5,807 bases of DNA from NCBI GenBank assembly GCA_007118555.1, contig SKRJ01000428.1, forward strand, positions 1-5,807. The letters are read 5' to 3'. Each line of letters starts with the position of its first letter. Position 1 is the stretch's first letter. The stretch comes from Anaerolineae bacterium (lineage in GTDB: Bacteria; Chloroflexota; Anaerolineae; UBA1429). Below, one piece after another: positions 1-5,624 of this stretch. The position numbers were made by a program, and so were the translations under genes. Under the pieces are notes generated by a model that was given only the letters and a program-made list of their open reading frames with translations, was not told where the DNA came from and ran no database searches.

Positions 1-33
1 GGCACAGTCTTGCCCTCTCGGCAAGCCCGATAA
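1..33 (+). CDS. possible C-terminal end of an upstream gene (partial)
   Basis: Reading from base 1 gives the short open tail GTVLPSRQAR and a TAA at 31-33 that shares its last A with the ATG of pgeF (TAATG). Such a one-base stop/start overlap is common between co-translated genes. It would explain why pgeF has no visible Shine-Dalgarno sequence. Ten residues are too few to identify a family, and the frame could be open by chance. No function is proposed. Confidence 0.3.
   Translation, partial: GTVLPSRQAR
9..25 (+). repeat. Perfect inverted repeat just upstream of the pgeF start
   Basis: CTTGCC (9-14) and GGCAAG (20-25) are perfect complements around a 5-nt CTCTC loop. No T-run follows, so it is not a Rho-independent terminator. 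It ends 7 nt before the pgeF ATG, where a ribosome binding site would lie, and none is recognisable there. It may influence pgeF translation, or it may simply be codon sequence of the upstream gene. Confidence 0.35.
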
Positions 34-815
34 TGGCTGAGAGCCCGGTCCTCTATCGCTTTGACGCGCTGCACGGCGCCCCGGTGGTGCACGCGGTGTC
101 GACGCGGCTCGGCGGCACCAGCCTGCCGCCGATGGCCGGGCTCAACCTGGGGCACACCGTGGGCGATGAACCGCAGGCGGTGGATGACAACCACGCGCTG
201 CTGTTTGCGGCCCTGGGCATCCCGGCGGGGCAAATCGTGACAGCCCATCAGGTGCATGGCAACCGGATCGCGGTGGTGGGGCAGGCCGACGCAGGAACGG
301 TGGTCTCCGAGACCGACGGTCTGATCACGAGCGAGCGCGGCCTCTATCTGATGTTGCGCTTTGCCGACTGCGTGCCTGTGCTGCTGTACGACCCCGTACG
401 GCAGGCGGTAGGGCTGGCCCATGCGGGCTGGCAGGGCACCCTGGCCGGTGTGGCGGCTCGCGCGGCCCAGGCGATGGTGCGGCAACTGGGCTGCCGCATG
501 GTCGATCTGAGGGCCGCCGTCGGCCCCTCCATCGGCCCCTGCTGCTACGAGGTGGGGCCCAAGGTTGTGGAGGCTACCGCAGCGGCCTTTCCGGACGCGC
601 CCTGGCTCCTCACGCGCCGCCAGGCCAACGGCCACGCGCACCTGGATCTGTGGGCGGCCAACGCCACGCAACTGGCGCAGCTCGGCGTCGGCCAGATCGA
701 GACGGCGCGGCTCTGCACCGCCTGTCGCGCCGATCTGTTCTTCTCGCATCGCGCCGAGCGGGGCCGGACAGGGCGTTTCGCCGCGATCCTTGGTCTGCGG
801 CCAGATGATGTATAA
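33..815 (+). CDS. pgeF: Peptidoglycan editing factor PgeF (YfiH/YlmD, laccase-domain family)
   Basis: A 260-residue cytosolic protein, full length for the YfiH/DUF152 family. In E. coli the family member removes L-Ser misincorporated in place of L-Ala in peptidoglycan precursors. Homologues such as YlmD and human FAMIN/LACC1 have purine nucleoside-processing activity, and older 'polyphenol oxidase' names come from the laccase domain. Visible signatures are STRLGG (23-28), HQVHG (72-76), ADCVPVLLYDP (111-121), AHAGWQGTLAGV (129-140), GPSIGPCCYEVG (164-175) and the C-terminal CTAC...FFSHRAERGRTGR (228-248). The expected metal/active-site residues His75, Cys113 and His130 are all present, so it should be functional. 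The ATG at 33 is the only start codon in frame within the window, and the N-terminus has the normal family length. No Shine-Dalgarno is visible; translation is probably coupled to an upstream gene ending in the same TAATG. It leads a cluster with yggS, proC and yggT. Confidence 0.95.
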   Translation: MAESPVLYRFDALHGAPVVHAVSTRLGGTSLPPMAGLNLGHTVGDEPQAVDDNHALLFAALGIPAGQIVTAHQVHGNRIAVVGQADAGTVVSETDGLITSERGLYLMLRFADCVPVLLYDPVRQAVGLAHAGWQGTLAGVAARAAQAMVRQLGCRMVDLRAAVGPSIGPCCYEVGPKVVEATAAAFPDAPWLLTRRQANGHAHLDLWAANATQLAQLGVGQIETARLCTACRADLFFSHRAERGRTGRFAAILGLRPDDV

Positions 816-816
816 T
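811..816 (+). promoter_or_regulatory. Candidate -10 box (TATAAT) for yggS-proC-yggT
   Basis: A perfect TATAAT overlaps the pgeF stop codon (TAA at 813-815). In this GC-rich sequence such a hexamer is conspicuous. A start of transcription near 822-824 would give a leader of about 25 nt before the yggS ATG at 848. The -35 is poor: the best match is TTGGTC at 790-795 with a short 15-bp spacer. It is therefore a plausible internal promoter, not a certain one. Confidence 0.45.
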
Positions 817-836
817 AGGCGATCAGGAGTCAGTGC

Positions 837-842
837 AAGGAG
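837..842 (+). promoter_or_regulatory. Shine-Dalgarno of yggS, decides the start
   Basis: AAGGAG lies 5 nt before the ATG at 848. A GTG at 833 in the same frame would add five residues (MQGDE), but it would overlap or precede this site and has no ribosome binding site of its own. The ATG at 848 is therefore preferred. Confidence 0.8.
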
Positions 843-847
843 ACGAA

Positions 848-1588
848 ATGGCCCAGAACCAGGCCTATGACCGGATTCGCGCCAACCTGGATCGCGTCGA
901 GATGCGCATCCTGCGGGCGTGCGCCCGGGCGCAGCGCGATCGCGACGAGGTGACGCTGGTCGCCGTGACCAAGACCCGCACGCTGGGCGAGGTGATCGCC
1001 GCCCACGGCTCTTCGCTGCGCCATTTCGGCGAGAATCGGGTAGAGGATCTCGAGGCCAAGCTGCCGCACCTGCGCCAGTCGCTGGGCCAGGATCTGCCCC
1101 TGTGGCACATGATCGGTCATATTCAGAGTCGCAAGGCCGCGCGCGTTGTCGCGGCAGCCGATCTGATTCATTCGGTGGACTCGATGCGCCTTGCAAGGCG
1201 GCTCGACCGTTTCGCCCAGGAGGCCGAGCGGGTCGTGCCTGTTCTGCTGCAGTGCAATGTGTCGGGCGAAGTCGCCAAGTATGGGTTCGATGCGGCCACG
1301 CCCCTGGCGATCGATGCGCTGGAGGCCGAGTTGGCCGATCTCGAGAGCCTTACGCATCTGGATGTGCGCGGGATCATGACCATGGCGCCCATCGTGACCG
1401 ATCCGGAGGATGCCCGGCCCGTGTTTGTGCGGCTGCGCGAGGTGCGCGACCGATTGCGCGACGCGTTACCGTTCAGCGACTGGCAGGATCTTTCCATGGG
1501 CATGACCGATGATTTCGAGGTGGCCATCGAAGAGGGGGCCACCCTGGTGCGCATTGGGCGGGCCATCTTTGGCCCGCGTAACGAGTGA
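848..1588 (+). CDS. yggS: Pyridoxal phosphate homeostasis protein YggS/PLPBP (PROSC family)
   Basis: A 246-residue cytosolic PLP-binding protein of the COG0325 family, a TIM barrel resembling the N-terminal domain of alanine racemase. The family has no known catalysis. It buffers free pyridoxal phosphate, and its loss perturbs vitamin B6 and amino-acid metabolism. Visible motifs are LVAVTKTR with the PLP Schiff-base lysine at Lys42, FGENRVEDLEAK (60-71), WHMIGHIQSRKA (86-97), SVDS (109-112), NVSGEVAKYGF (137-147), GIMTMAP (175-181), and the phosphate-binding end LSMGMTDDFEVAIEEG (215-230) followed by ATLVRIGRAIFG (231-242). All key elements are intact. The start at 848 is chosen for its AAGGAG at 5-nt spacing. 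It follows pgeF by 32 nt and precedes proC by 15 nt. A yggS-proC association is widespread in bacteria. Confidence 0.96.
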   Translation: MAQNQAYDRIRANLDRVEMRILRACARAQRDRDEVTLVAVTKTRTLGEVIAAHGSSLRHFGENRVEDLEAKLPHLRQSLGQDLPLWHMIGHIQSRKAARVVAAADLIHSVDSMRLARRLDRFAQEAERVVPVLLQCNVSGEVAKYGFDAATPLAIDALEAELADLESLTHLDVRGIMTMAPIVTDPEDARPVFVRLREVRDRLRDALPFSDWQDLSMGMTDDFEVAIEEGATLVRIGRAIFGPRNE

Positions 1589-1590
1589 TA

Positions 1591-1597
1591 GGAGGAG
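1591..1597 (+). promoter_or_regulatory. Strong Shine-Dalgarno of proC
   Basis: GGAGGAG lies 6 nt before the ATG at 1604, directly after the yggS stop codon (TGA 1586-1588). It fixes the proC start and suggests efficient independent initiation within the same transcript. Confidence 0.8.
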
Positions 1598-1603
1598 CAC
1601 ACG

Positions 1604-2437
1604 ATGGCTGGAGCGCTGGACGGCCTGGGCATCGCCTTTGTTGGTGGTGGCGTCATGGGCGAGGCGATCATACGTGGCCTCATGGGCCGCGAGCTGGTCA
1701 ATCCGGAGCAGATCACGGTGAGCGAGCCTGTGGCGGCGCGTCGGGCTGCACTCGAGGAGGCCCTGGGGGTACGCACCGTGGCCACGAATCCTGAGGCGGT
1801 GGCGGGCGCCGACCTGGTCGTATTCGCGGTCAAGCCGCAGGTACTGGATACGGCGCTGGACGGGCTGCGCGGGTCGGTTTCTTCGGATGCTCTGGCGCTC
1901 TCTATTGTCGCAGGGGCGCCCATGTCCCGCTTTGCCGACGCGTTGGGCACCGCCGCCGTGGTGCGTGCCATGCCCAATACCCCGGCCCAGATCGGGCAAG
2001 GCGCCTCGCTCTGGACGGCGACACCCGAGACCAGCGAGGCGCAGCGCGCGCAGGCCGCAGAACTGATCGAGGCTCTGGGCGTCGGCGTGTATGCGGAGAA
2101 CGAAGCGCACGTGGATATGGCCACGGCGCTGAGCGGCTCGGGCCCGGCCTATGTGTTCCTGTTCATCGAGGCCCTCACCGATGCCGGCGTACAGATGGGT
2201 CTGACGCGTGACGTGGCTGCGACCCTGGCATCACAGACGGTGCTGGGCTCGGCCTTGTATGCCCGGGAGAGCGGCGAGCACCCGGCCATCTTGCGCAACC
2301 GTGTCACCTCGCCGGGCGGGACGACCGCCGCCGCCCTGTACGAACTGGAGAGAGGCGGCTTTCGGGGGCTTTGCGCCGAGGCAGTCATGGCCGCCTATCA
2401 GCGAGCGCTAGATCTGGGGGACATAACGTGGCAGTAG
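1604..2437 (+). CDS. proC: Pyrroline-5-carboxylate reductase
   Basis: A 277-residue enzyme of normal family length that reduces 1-pyrroline-5-carboxylate to L-proline with NAD(P)H, the last step of proline synthesis, in the cytosol. The N-terminal Rossmann fold begins with IAFVGGGVMGEAI (10-22), which contains the dinucleotide glycine motif at 14-19, and continues with VVFAVKPQ (72-79). RAMPNTPAQIGQG (121-133) is the family substrate/cofactor loop. The C-terminal helical dimerisation domain has ALSGSGPAYVF (175-185), EALTDAG (189-195) and the P5CR signature RVTSPGGTTAAAL (233-245). All are intact. The gene sits 15 nt after yggS, and its last codons overlap the start of yggT, so the three are probably co-transcribed. 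Confidence 0.97.
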   Translation: MAGALDGLGIAFVGGGVMGEAIIRGLMGRELVNPEQITVSEPVAARRAALEEALGVRTVATNPEAVAGADLVVFAVKPQVLDTALDGLRGSVSSDALALSIVAGAPMSRFADALGTAAVVRAMPNTPAQIGQGASLWTATPETSEAQRAQAAELIEALGVGVYAENEAHVDMATALSGSGPAYVFLFIEALTDAGVQMGLTRDVAATLASQTVLGSALYARESGEHPAILRNRVTSPGGTTAAALYELERGGFRGLCAEAVMAAYQRALDLGDITWQ

Positions 2438-2697
2438 TCTGGTTGTTCAACTTTGTGCGCATTCTGGCCGATGTGCTCTATCTGGCCATCTTGGCTCGTG
2501 TGATCATCTCGTGGCTGCCCATCAGCCGGGAGAACGCCATCGTCCAGCTCCTGTATGGCGTCACCGAGCCGATTCTGGGGCCCATCCGCCGGGTGCTCCC
2601 CGGCATGGGGGGGCTGGACCTCTCGCCAATGATCGGCCTGATCCTGATCTGGGTAGCTCAACAGGTGATTCGGCGGATGATCATCTTTTTTGTGTAG
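2428..2697 (+). CDS. yggT: YggT family small integral membrane protein
   Basis: An 89-residue membrane protein of the YggT (YlmG/CCB3) family. Homologues are linked to cell-division or envelope clusters in bacteria and to plastid nucleoid or cytochrome b6 assembly in plants; the biochemical role is not settled. Two hydrophobic segments are visible, about residues 4-30 (ending in ILARVIISWLP) and 67-89. The conserved connecting motif between them is TEPILGPIRRVLPGMGG (46-62), followed by LDLSPMIG (63-70). I place the start at GTG 2428 because this gives the family's normal N-terminus directly before the first membrane helix. A GGGGGA stretch (2416-2421) lies 6 nt upstream. The frame is open further upstream to an ATG at 2371, but those 19 residues are polar and lie wholly within proC. 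The start overlaps the proC stop by 10 nt, which implies translational coupling. Confidence 0.92.
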   Translation: MAVVWLFNFVRILADVLYLAILARVIISWLPISRENAIVQLLYGVTEPILGPIRRVLPGMGGLDLSPMIGLILIWVAQQVIRRMIIFFV

Positions 2698-2708
2698 GGC
2701 CAGAGGTC
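2698..2708. other. 11-bp gap between convergent stop codons
   Basis: The yggT TAG (2695-2697) and the TGA of the convergent ATPase gene (complement of 2709-2711) are separated by only 11 bp. There is no room here for a bidirectional hairpin terminator, and none is seen in the adjacent coding ends. Transcripts from both sides probably run into each other's 3' ends. Confidence 0.6.
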
Positions 2709-4808
2709 TCAGGGCGCAAACACAGGGTACTGCTCGATCATGGTGCTTTGGGTGAGATTGGTGCGCTCGCCGGTCTGCAGGTTCAGCGTATAGATGTCCC
2801 AGCCCCGGTCGCGGTTGGAGAAGTAGGCGATGCGCTGCCCCGAGGGGCACATGCTCGGCCCATGGTCGTCGGCATAGGTGTCCTGGGTGAGGTTCCGCGG
2901 CTCGCCGCCGTCGAAATCCGCCGCCATGATCTCCATATTGCCATACCGATAGCTCTCCCATAGAAGCTGCCGGCCATCATGCGACCAGGCGGGCGATTGG
3001 TCTGTGGCCGGATCGTTGGTGAACTGGCGCAGGTCGCTGCCATCGGGCCGCATCACAAAGATCTCGAGATTGCCCGTGCGGTTCGAGACAAAGGCGATCC
3101 ACTCGCCATCGGGCGACCAGGCAGGGCCATAGTCCGCCGAGTTGCTGTTGGTCACCCGGCGCTGGTTGGAGCCATCGGCATCCATGGTATAGATCTCCCA
3201 CCTGCCGTCGCGGAACGAGGAAAAGGCGATGCGTCGGCCATCGGGCGCCCAGGCGGGCGTCCAGTCCTCGCCGGCATTCTGGGTGAGATTCACCGGGTCG
3301 GAGCCGTCGGCATTCATCAGATAGATCTCCCGATTGCCGTCACGGTCCGATACAAAGGCGATCCGCCGCCCATCGGGCGACCAGGCGGGCAGGGTGTCAT
3401 CGGCCTCGGTGTCGGTCAGGCGCACGGGATCGAGCCCGTCGGCCGTCATGACATAGATGTCCCAATACTGCCCCTCCTCCTGCTTGCCCATATAGGCGAT
3501 GCGCCCCGAGGGCAGCGTGCGTTCGGGCACGGGGATGATCTGCGGCCCCGCCTCGGACTCTTCCACCTGCGGCTGGGGGGTGGGGGGCTGGTCGGTCCAG
3601 ACGATACGCACCTCGCGGCTGCGCCATACCGATCCGATGGCCAGCACCAGGGCCGCTATGAGCACCCACAGGCCCAGTCCGAGCCAGTCAATGCGCTGGC
3701 TCAAGAGCGGCGGGGTCGTGGGGCGGGGGGCACGGCGGTACTCGCGCGAGCGCCGGATGGTCTCGAGGGTGTCCTTGTTGGCGCGCAGCCACATGAGAAA
3801 CAGGCTACTGCGGAAACGGCACAGGCCGCCGCCCAGGCGCTCGACAATATCGCGGCGCTCCAGTTCGTCCAGGGCCTGCTTGACATGGTCCAGCGGCACA
3901 TCGACGCGCAGGCGCAGCAGGCGGCGATGGATGTCATCGGCCGTCGCGATGGCGTGGGTGCCCTGGCCCTCGGCAAAGACACACATGGCAATGCGGGCGG
4001 GCAAGCTGGAGCGGCTCCATGCCTGGGCAAACTGGGGCGCGGCCTGTTCGATGACCGTCTCGATGACGTTGTCCACCTCTGAGAGGCTGACCCAGCCCTG
4101 GCGTGCGCGGAGCTGGAACAGGGTGTGGCCAAAGAGCTGCACCAGGAACGGCTCACCCCCGGTCAGCGTATAGATGCGCCGCATCGACTCCAGGTCATAG
4201 GTCATCTGGCCGCGGGTGGACATGAGCAGCAGGTCTTCGGTCTCTTCCAGTCCGAGGCCACCCAGAGTGACCGCGTCAGGGTCCGCATCGGTGGGCTCGC
4301 ACTCTTCGGGACGCGCCTCGATGACCAGGATCAGAGCCAGCGGCCCGCCCTCGAGTTGCCTCGCCAGCGAACGCATCGCCTCGGCCCAGCCACTCTCGGG
4401 GGCGCACAGTCCGGGGGGGAGGCCATCGAGGCACACGACAGGCATCGGGCCGGTGGCGTTCGCGTGCCTGCCAAGATAGGCGCGATATACGGATGGATCC
4501 GCGCCCGGACCGAATGCGGGCGGAGCCCAGCCCAGGGCCTCGGCCACGGCCAACCAGACGCGGGCAAGCAAGGGGCGGTCCAGCGCGGGGTCTTCTTCCC
4601 ATGGGACCTGCACCACCCGATGGTCCTCGCCCAGATAGGCGGGGAGCTGGTTGAGCAAAGAGGTCTTGCCAATACGCCGCTGCCCGTACAGCAGAAACAG
4701 GCGCTGCCCCGATGCAATGGCCTGGCCATAGTGGGCCAGAACGCCTGTGCGCCCAAAAAAGAGATCCTTATCACCGAGGGGGCGGTCTATGACATAAGGG
4801 TTGATCAA
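2709..4808 (-). CDS. Membrane-anchored STAND-type P-loop ATPase fused to a six-blade PD40 (TolB-like) propeller
   Basis: A 699-residue fusion of unknown cellular role. Residues 1-260 are a STAND/AAA-like ATPase with the N-terminal signature NPYVIDRPLGDKDLFFGR (3-20), Walker A GQRRIGKTS (42-50), a Walker B-like strand PVVCLDGL (123-130), a sensor-like strand LALILVIEARPEE (157-169) and LTGGEPFLVQLF (215-226). Residues about 262-345 look like a winged helix (VKQALDELERRDIVERLGGG). A basic segment (352-372) precedes one transmembrane helix at about 375-395. A Pro/Glu-rich linker follows, then six PD40 repeats (434-699) of the form IAF.S.RDG..EIY.M.ADGS....LT......PAWSPDG. By the positive-inside rule the ATPase is cytoplasmic and the propeller extracytoplasmic. 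The start is a TTG at 4808 with AGGA 7 nt upstream; it begins exactly at the family N-terminus, and no ATG or GTG lies nearby in frame. The gene begins 9 nt after the zinc-ribbon gene. It lacks a signal peptide and a Pal partner, so it is not Tol-Pal TolB. A sensing or signalling role is inference. Confidence 0.88.
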   Translation of the reverse strand: MINPYVIDRPLGDKDLFFGRTGVLAHYGQAIASGQRLFLLYGQRRIGKTSLLNQLPAYLGEDHRVVQVPWEEDPALDRPLLARVWLAVAEALGWAPPAFGPGADPSVYRAYLGRHANATGPMPVVCLDGLPPGLCAPESGWAEAMRSLARQLEGGPLALILVIEARPEECEPTDADPDAVTLGGLGLEETEDLLLMSTRGQMTYDLESMRRIYTLTGGEPFLVQLFGHTLFQLRARQGWVSLSEVDNVIETVIEQAAPQFAQAWSRSSLPARIAMCVFAEGQGTHAIATADDIHRRLLRLRVDVPLDHVKQALDELERRDIVERLGGGLCRFRSSLFLMWLRANKDTLETIRRSREYRRAPRPTTPPLLSQRIDWLGLGLWVLIAALVLAIGSVWRSREVRIVWTDQPPTPQPQVEESEAGPQIIPVPERTLPSGRIAYMGKQEEGQYWDIYVMTADGLDPVRLTDTEADDTLPAWSPDGRRIAFVSDRDGNREIYLMNADGSDPVNLTQNAGEDWTPAWAPDGRRIAFSSFRDGRWEIYTMDADGSNQRRVTNSNSADYGPAWSPDGEWIAFVSNRTGNLEIFVMRPDGSDLRQFTNDPATDQSPAWSHDGRQLLWESYRYGNMEIMAADFDGGEPRNLTQDTYADDHGPSMCPSGQRIAYFSNRDRGWDIYTLNLQTGERTNLTQSTMIEQYPVFAP
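2712..3509 (-). repeat. Tandem PD40 repeat array, 132-nt period
   Basis: The propeller-coding part repeats every 44 codons. At DNA level the + strand decamer GCGACCAGGC, encoding the complement of the AWSPDG turn, recurs at 2981, 3113, 3245 (as GCGCCCAGGC) and 3377, exactly 132 nt apart each time. Blades correspond to residues 434-480, 481-524, 525-568, 569-612, 613-657 and 658-699. Blades 2, 3 and 4 are each exactly 44 residues and most alike. Blade 5 is the most divergent (MCPSG in place of AWSPDG), and the last lacks the final PDG turn. This is a coding repeat from blade duplication, not a mobile or CRISPR repeat. Confidence 0.85.
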
Positions 4809-4817
4809 AGAGTAATC

Positions 4818-5522
4818 CTACGCTTGATATAATATGCGCCCGCAGCCTTCGCAGGTCGCCACGGTCTCGCTGCCCCCTCCGGCGATGGCCGCCTTGCGGG
4901 CGGGGACGGCTACGTGGCAAATCTGGCAGACGCCCTCCGCCATGGGTGCCAGGGGACGGCCGCCCTTGCTCCGCCGCAGTTCCTGATACAGGGCCAACTC
5001 GCGTCGGGGCAGAGACGCCCTGATCTGGTCGCGCTCGGCCTTGAGCTCCTCCAGGCGGGCGCGCAGGGCCAGATACTCCTCGCGGGCCGACGCCGTTTCC
5101 TGCTCCCACTGCTTTTCAAAGGTAGCCAGCTCTTTGGCTCCCTGCTCGACAACGACGGTGAGCTCTTCGACGGTGGCCATCAGGTCCAGGATCTGGTCCT
5201 CGAGCTGGCCGATGCGCCGCTTGAGGGACTCGCTGTCACGCCGCAGATTCTCCAGCTCACGCGGGGCGAGCACACTGCCGTCATAGAGACTTGCCTCGAC
5301 CTGGCGCGAGTGCTCCTGCAGGCCCTCGAGCTCCAACTCCAGATCGCGCTGCTTGCTGCGCAGCGCCGAAAGCTGCTCCTCGCGGGCCTTTTGCTCCGCC
5401 CGCATCTCCTGCAGGGTCGTATCGCTGCTCAGGCGTTCGCGCACCTGCTGAAAGCGGCGTGCCTTGACGTCCCACTCGTCATCCACTTGGGCCAAGCGCC
5501 GCAGCGCCTGCATGAGCTCCAT
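4818..5522 (-). CDS. Coiled-coil C4 zinc-ribbon protein (CT398/HP0958-like, COG1579)
   Basis: A 234-residue protein of normal family length. Residues 1-75 and about 92-183 are heptad-rich, highly charged helices that should form an antiparallel coiled-coil hairpin. Between them is the conserved family block LYDGSVLAPRELENLRRD (79-96) followed by SESLKRRI. The C-terminal zinc ribbon has four cysteines, CQIC (199-202) and CEGC (224-227), and ends in the typical GRILY. Relatives include Chlamydia CT398 and Helicobacter HP0958 (FlgZ), which bind sigma54, secretion proteins or flagellin mRNA. In most phyla, as here, the role is unknown and the family acts as a presumed adaptor or nucleic-acid-binding protein. 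The ATG at 5522 is chosen for AGGAGG 5 nt upstream. It is the first gene of a - strand operon with the STAND-propeller gene 9 nt downstream. There is no flagellar or sigma54 gene in view to support those partner roles. Confidence 0.9.
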   Translation of the reverse strand: MELMQALRRLAQVDDEWDVKARRFQQVRERLSSDTTLQEMRAEQKAREEQLSALRSKQRDLELELEGLQEHSRQVEASLYDGSVLAPRELENLRRDSESLKRRIGQLEDQILDLMATVEELTVVVEQGAKELATFEKQWEQETASAREEYLALRARLEELKAERDQIRASLPRRELALYQELRRSKGGRPLAPMAEGVCQICHVAVPARKAAIAGGGSETVATCEGCGRILYQA

Positions 5523-5527
5523 GGCAT

Positions 5528-5533
5528 CCTCCT
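5528..5533 (-). promoter_or_regulatory. Shine-Dalgarno of the zinc-ribbon gene
   Basis: Read on the - strand, AGGAGG is followed by 5 nt and then the ATG at 5522. This selects the first methionine over Met4 of the same frame, whose spacing would be 14 nt. Confidence 0.75.
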
Positions 5534-5571
5534 ATAGGGGCAGCGGCGGTTCGGCGATTTTTCAGAGTCCG

Positions 5572-5600
5572 AGTATAGCATGGGCACCCGGCATCGGCAA
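5572..5600 (-). promoter_or_regulatory. sigma70-type promoter for the zinc-ribbon/STAND operon
   Basis: On the - strand there is TTGCCG (5600-5595; 4 of 6 match to TTGACA), a 17-bp spacer and TATACT (5577-5572; 5 of 6). A TG one base before the -10 makes an extended -10 (TGCTATACT). Transcription should start near 5562-5566, leaving a leader of about 40-45 nt to the ATG. This is the best promoter in the window. Its -35 lies inside one copy of the direct repeat listed at 5594-5624. Confidence 0.6.
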
Positions 5601-5624
5601 GCATCGATCCGATTCGGCACGCAT
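5594..5624. repeat. Imperfect 11-bp direct repeat, 20-bp spacing
   Basis: TCGGCAAGCAT (5594-5604) and TCGGCACGCAT (5614-5624) match at 10 of 11 positions, and their starts are exactly 20 bp apart, close to two helical turns. The first copy covers the -35 of the leftward promoter. The pair lies in the divergent region between the zinc-ribbon and NUDIX genes, where an operator would be expected. No known regulator site is recognised, and chance cannot be excluded. Confidence 0.35.

Noticed and set aside
833..847. GTG at 833 as the yggS start
   Set aside because: The AAGGAG at 837-842 lies downstream of it and is ideally placed for the ATG at 848.
1168..2124. Long - strand open frame of 318 codons opposite yggS/proC
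   Set aside because: It is Ser/Ala/Arg-rich, spans two well-supported genes and has no recognisable motif; it is a typical GC-rich shadow frame.
2676..2691. Palindrome GATGATCATC followed by six T residues at the end of yggT, resembling a terminator
   Set aside because: The palindrome has no loop sequence, so only a 3-bp AT-rich stem could form. It encodes the normal hydrophobic C-terminus (MIIFF), so it is not supported as a Rho-independent terminator.
2975..3390. Regularly spaced repeats considered as a CRISPR array
   Set aside because: The period is an exact codon multiple (132 nt), the repeats are degenerate, and they encode PD40 turns in frame.
2709..3509. Naming the propeller gene tolB
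   Set aside because: There is no signal peptide, no TolB N-terminal domain and no pal/tolA neighbours. The PD40 repeats are shared by many unrelated proteins.
2979..4082. Long + strand open frame of 367 codons opposite the propeller/ATPase gene
   Set aside because: It is the antisense shadow of a clearly homologous - strand gene. The translation has repetitive Gly/Ile/His/Arg composition mirroring the PD40 repeats, and no family features.
5551..5579. Rightward promoter for the NUDIX gene using TATAGC at 5574-5579
   Set aside because: No -35 match at 16-18 bp, and it coincides with the complement of the much better leftward -10.
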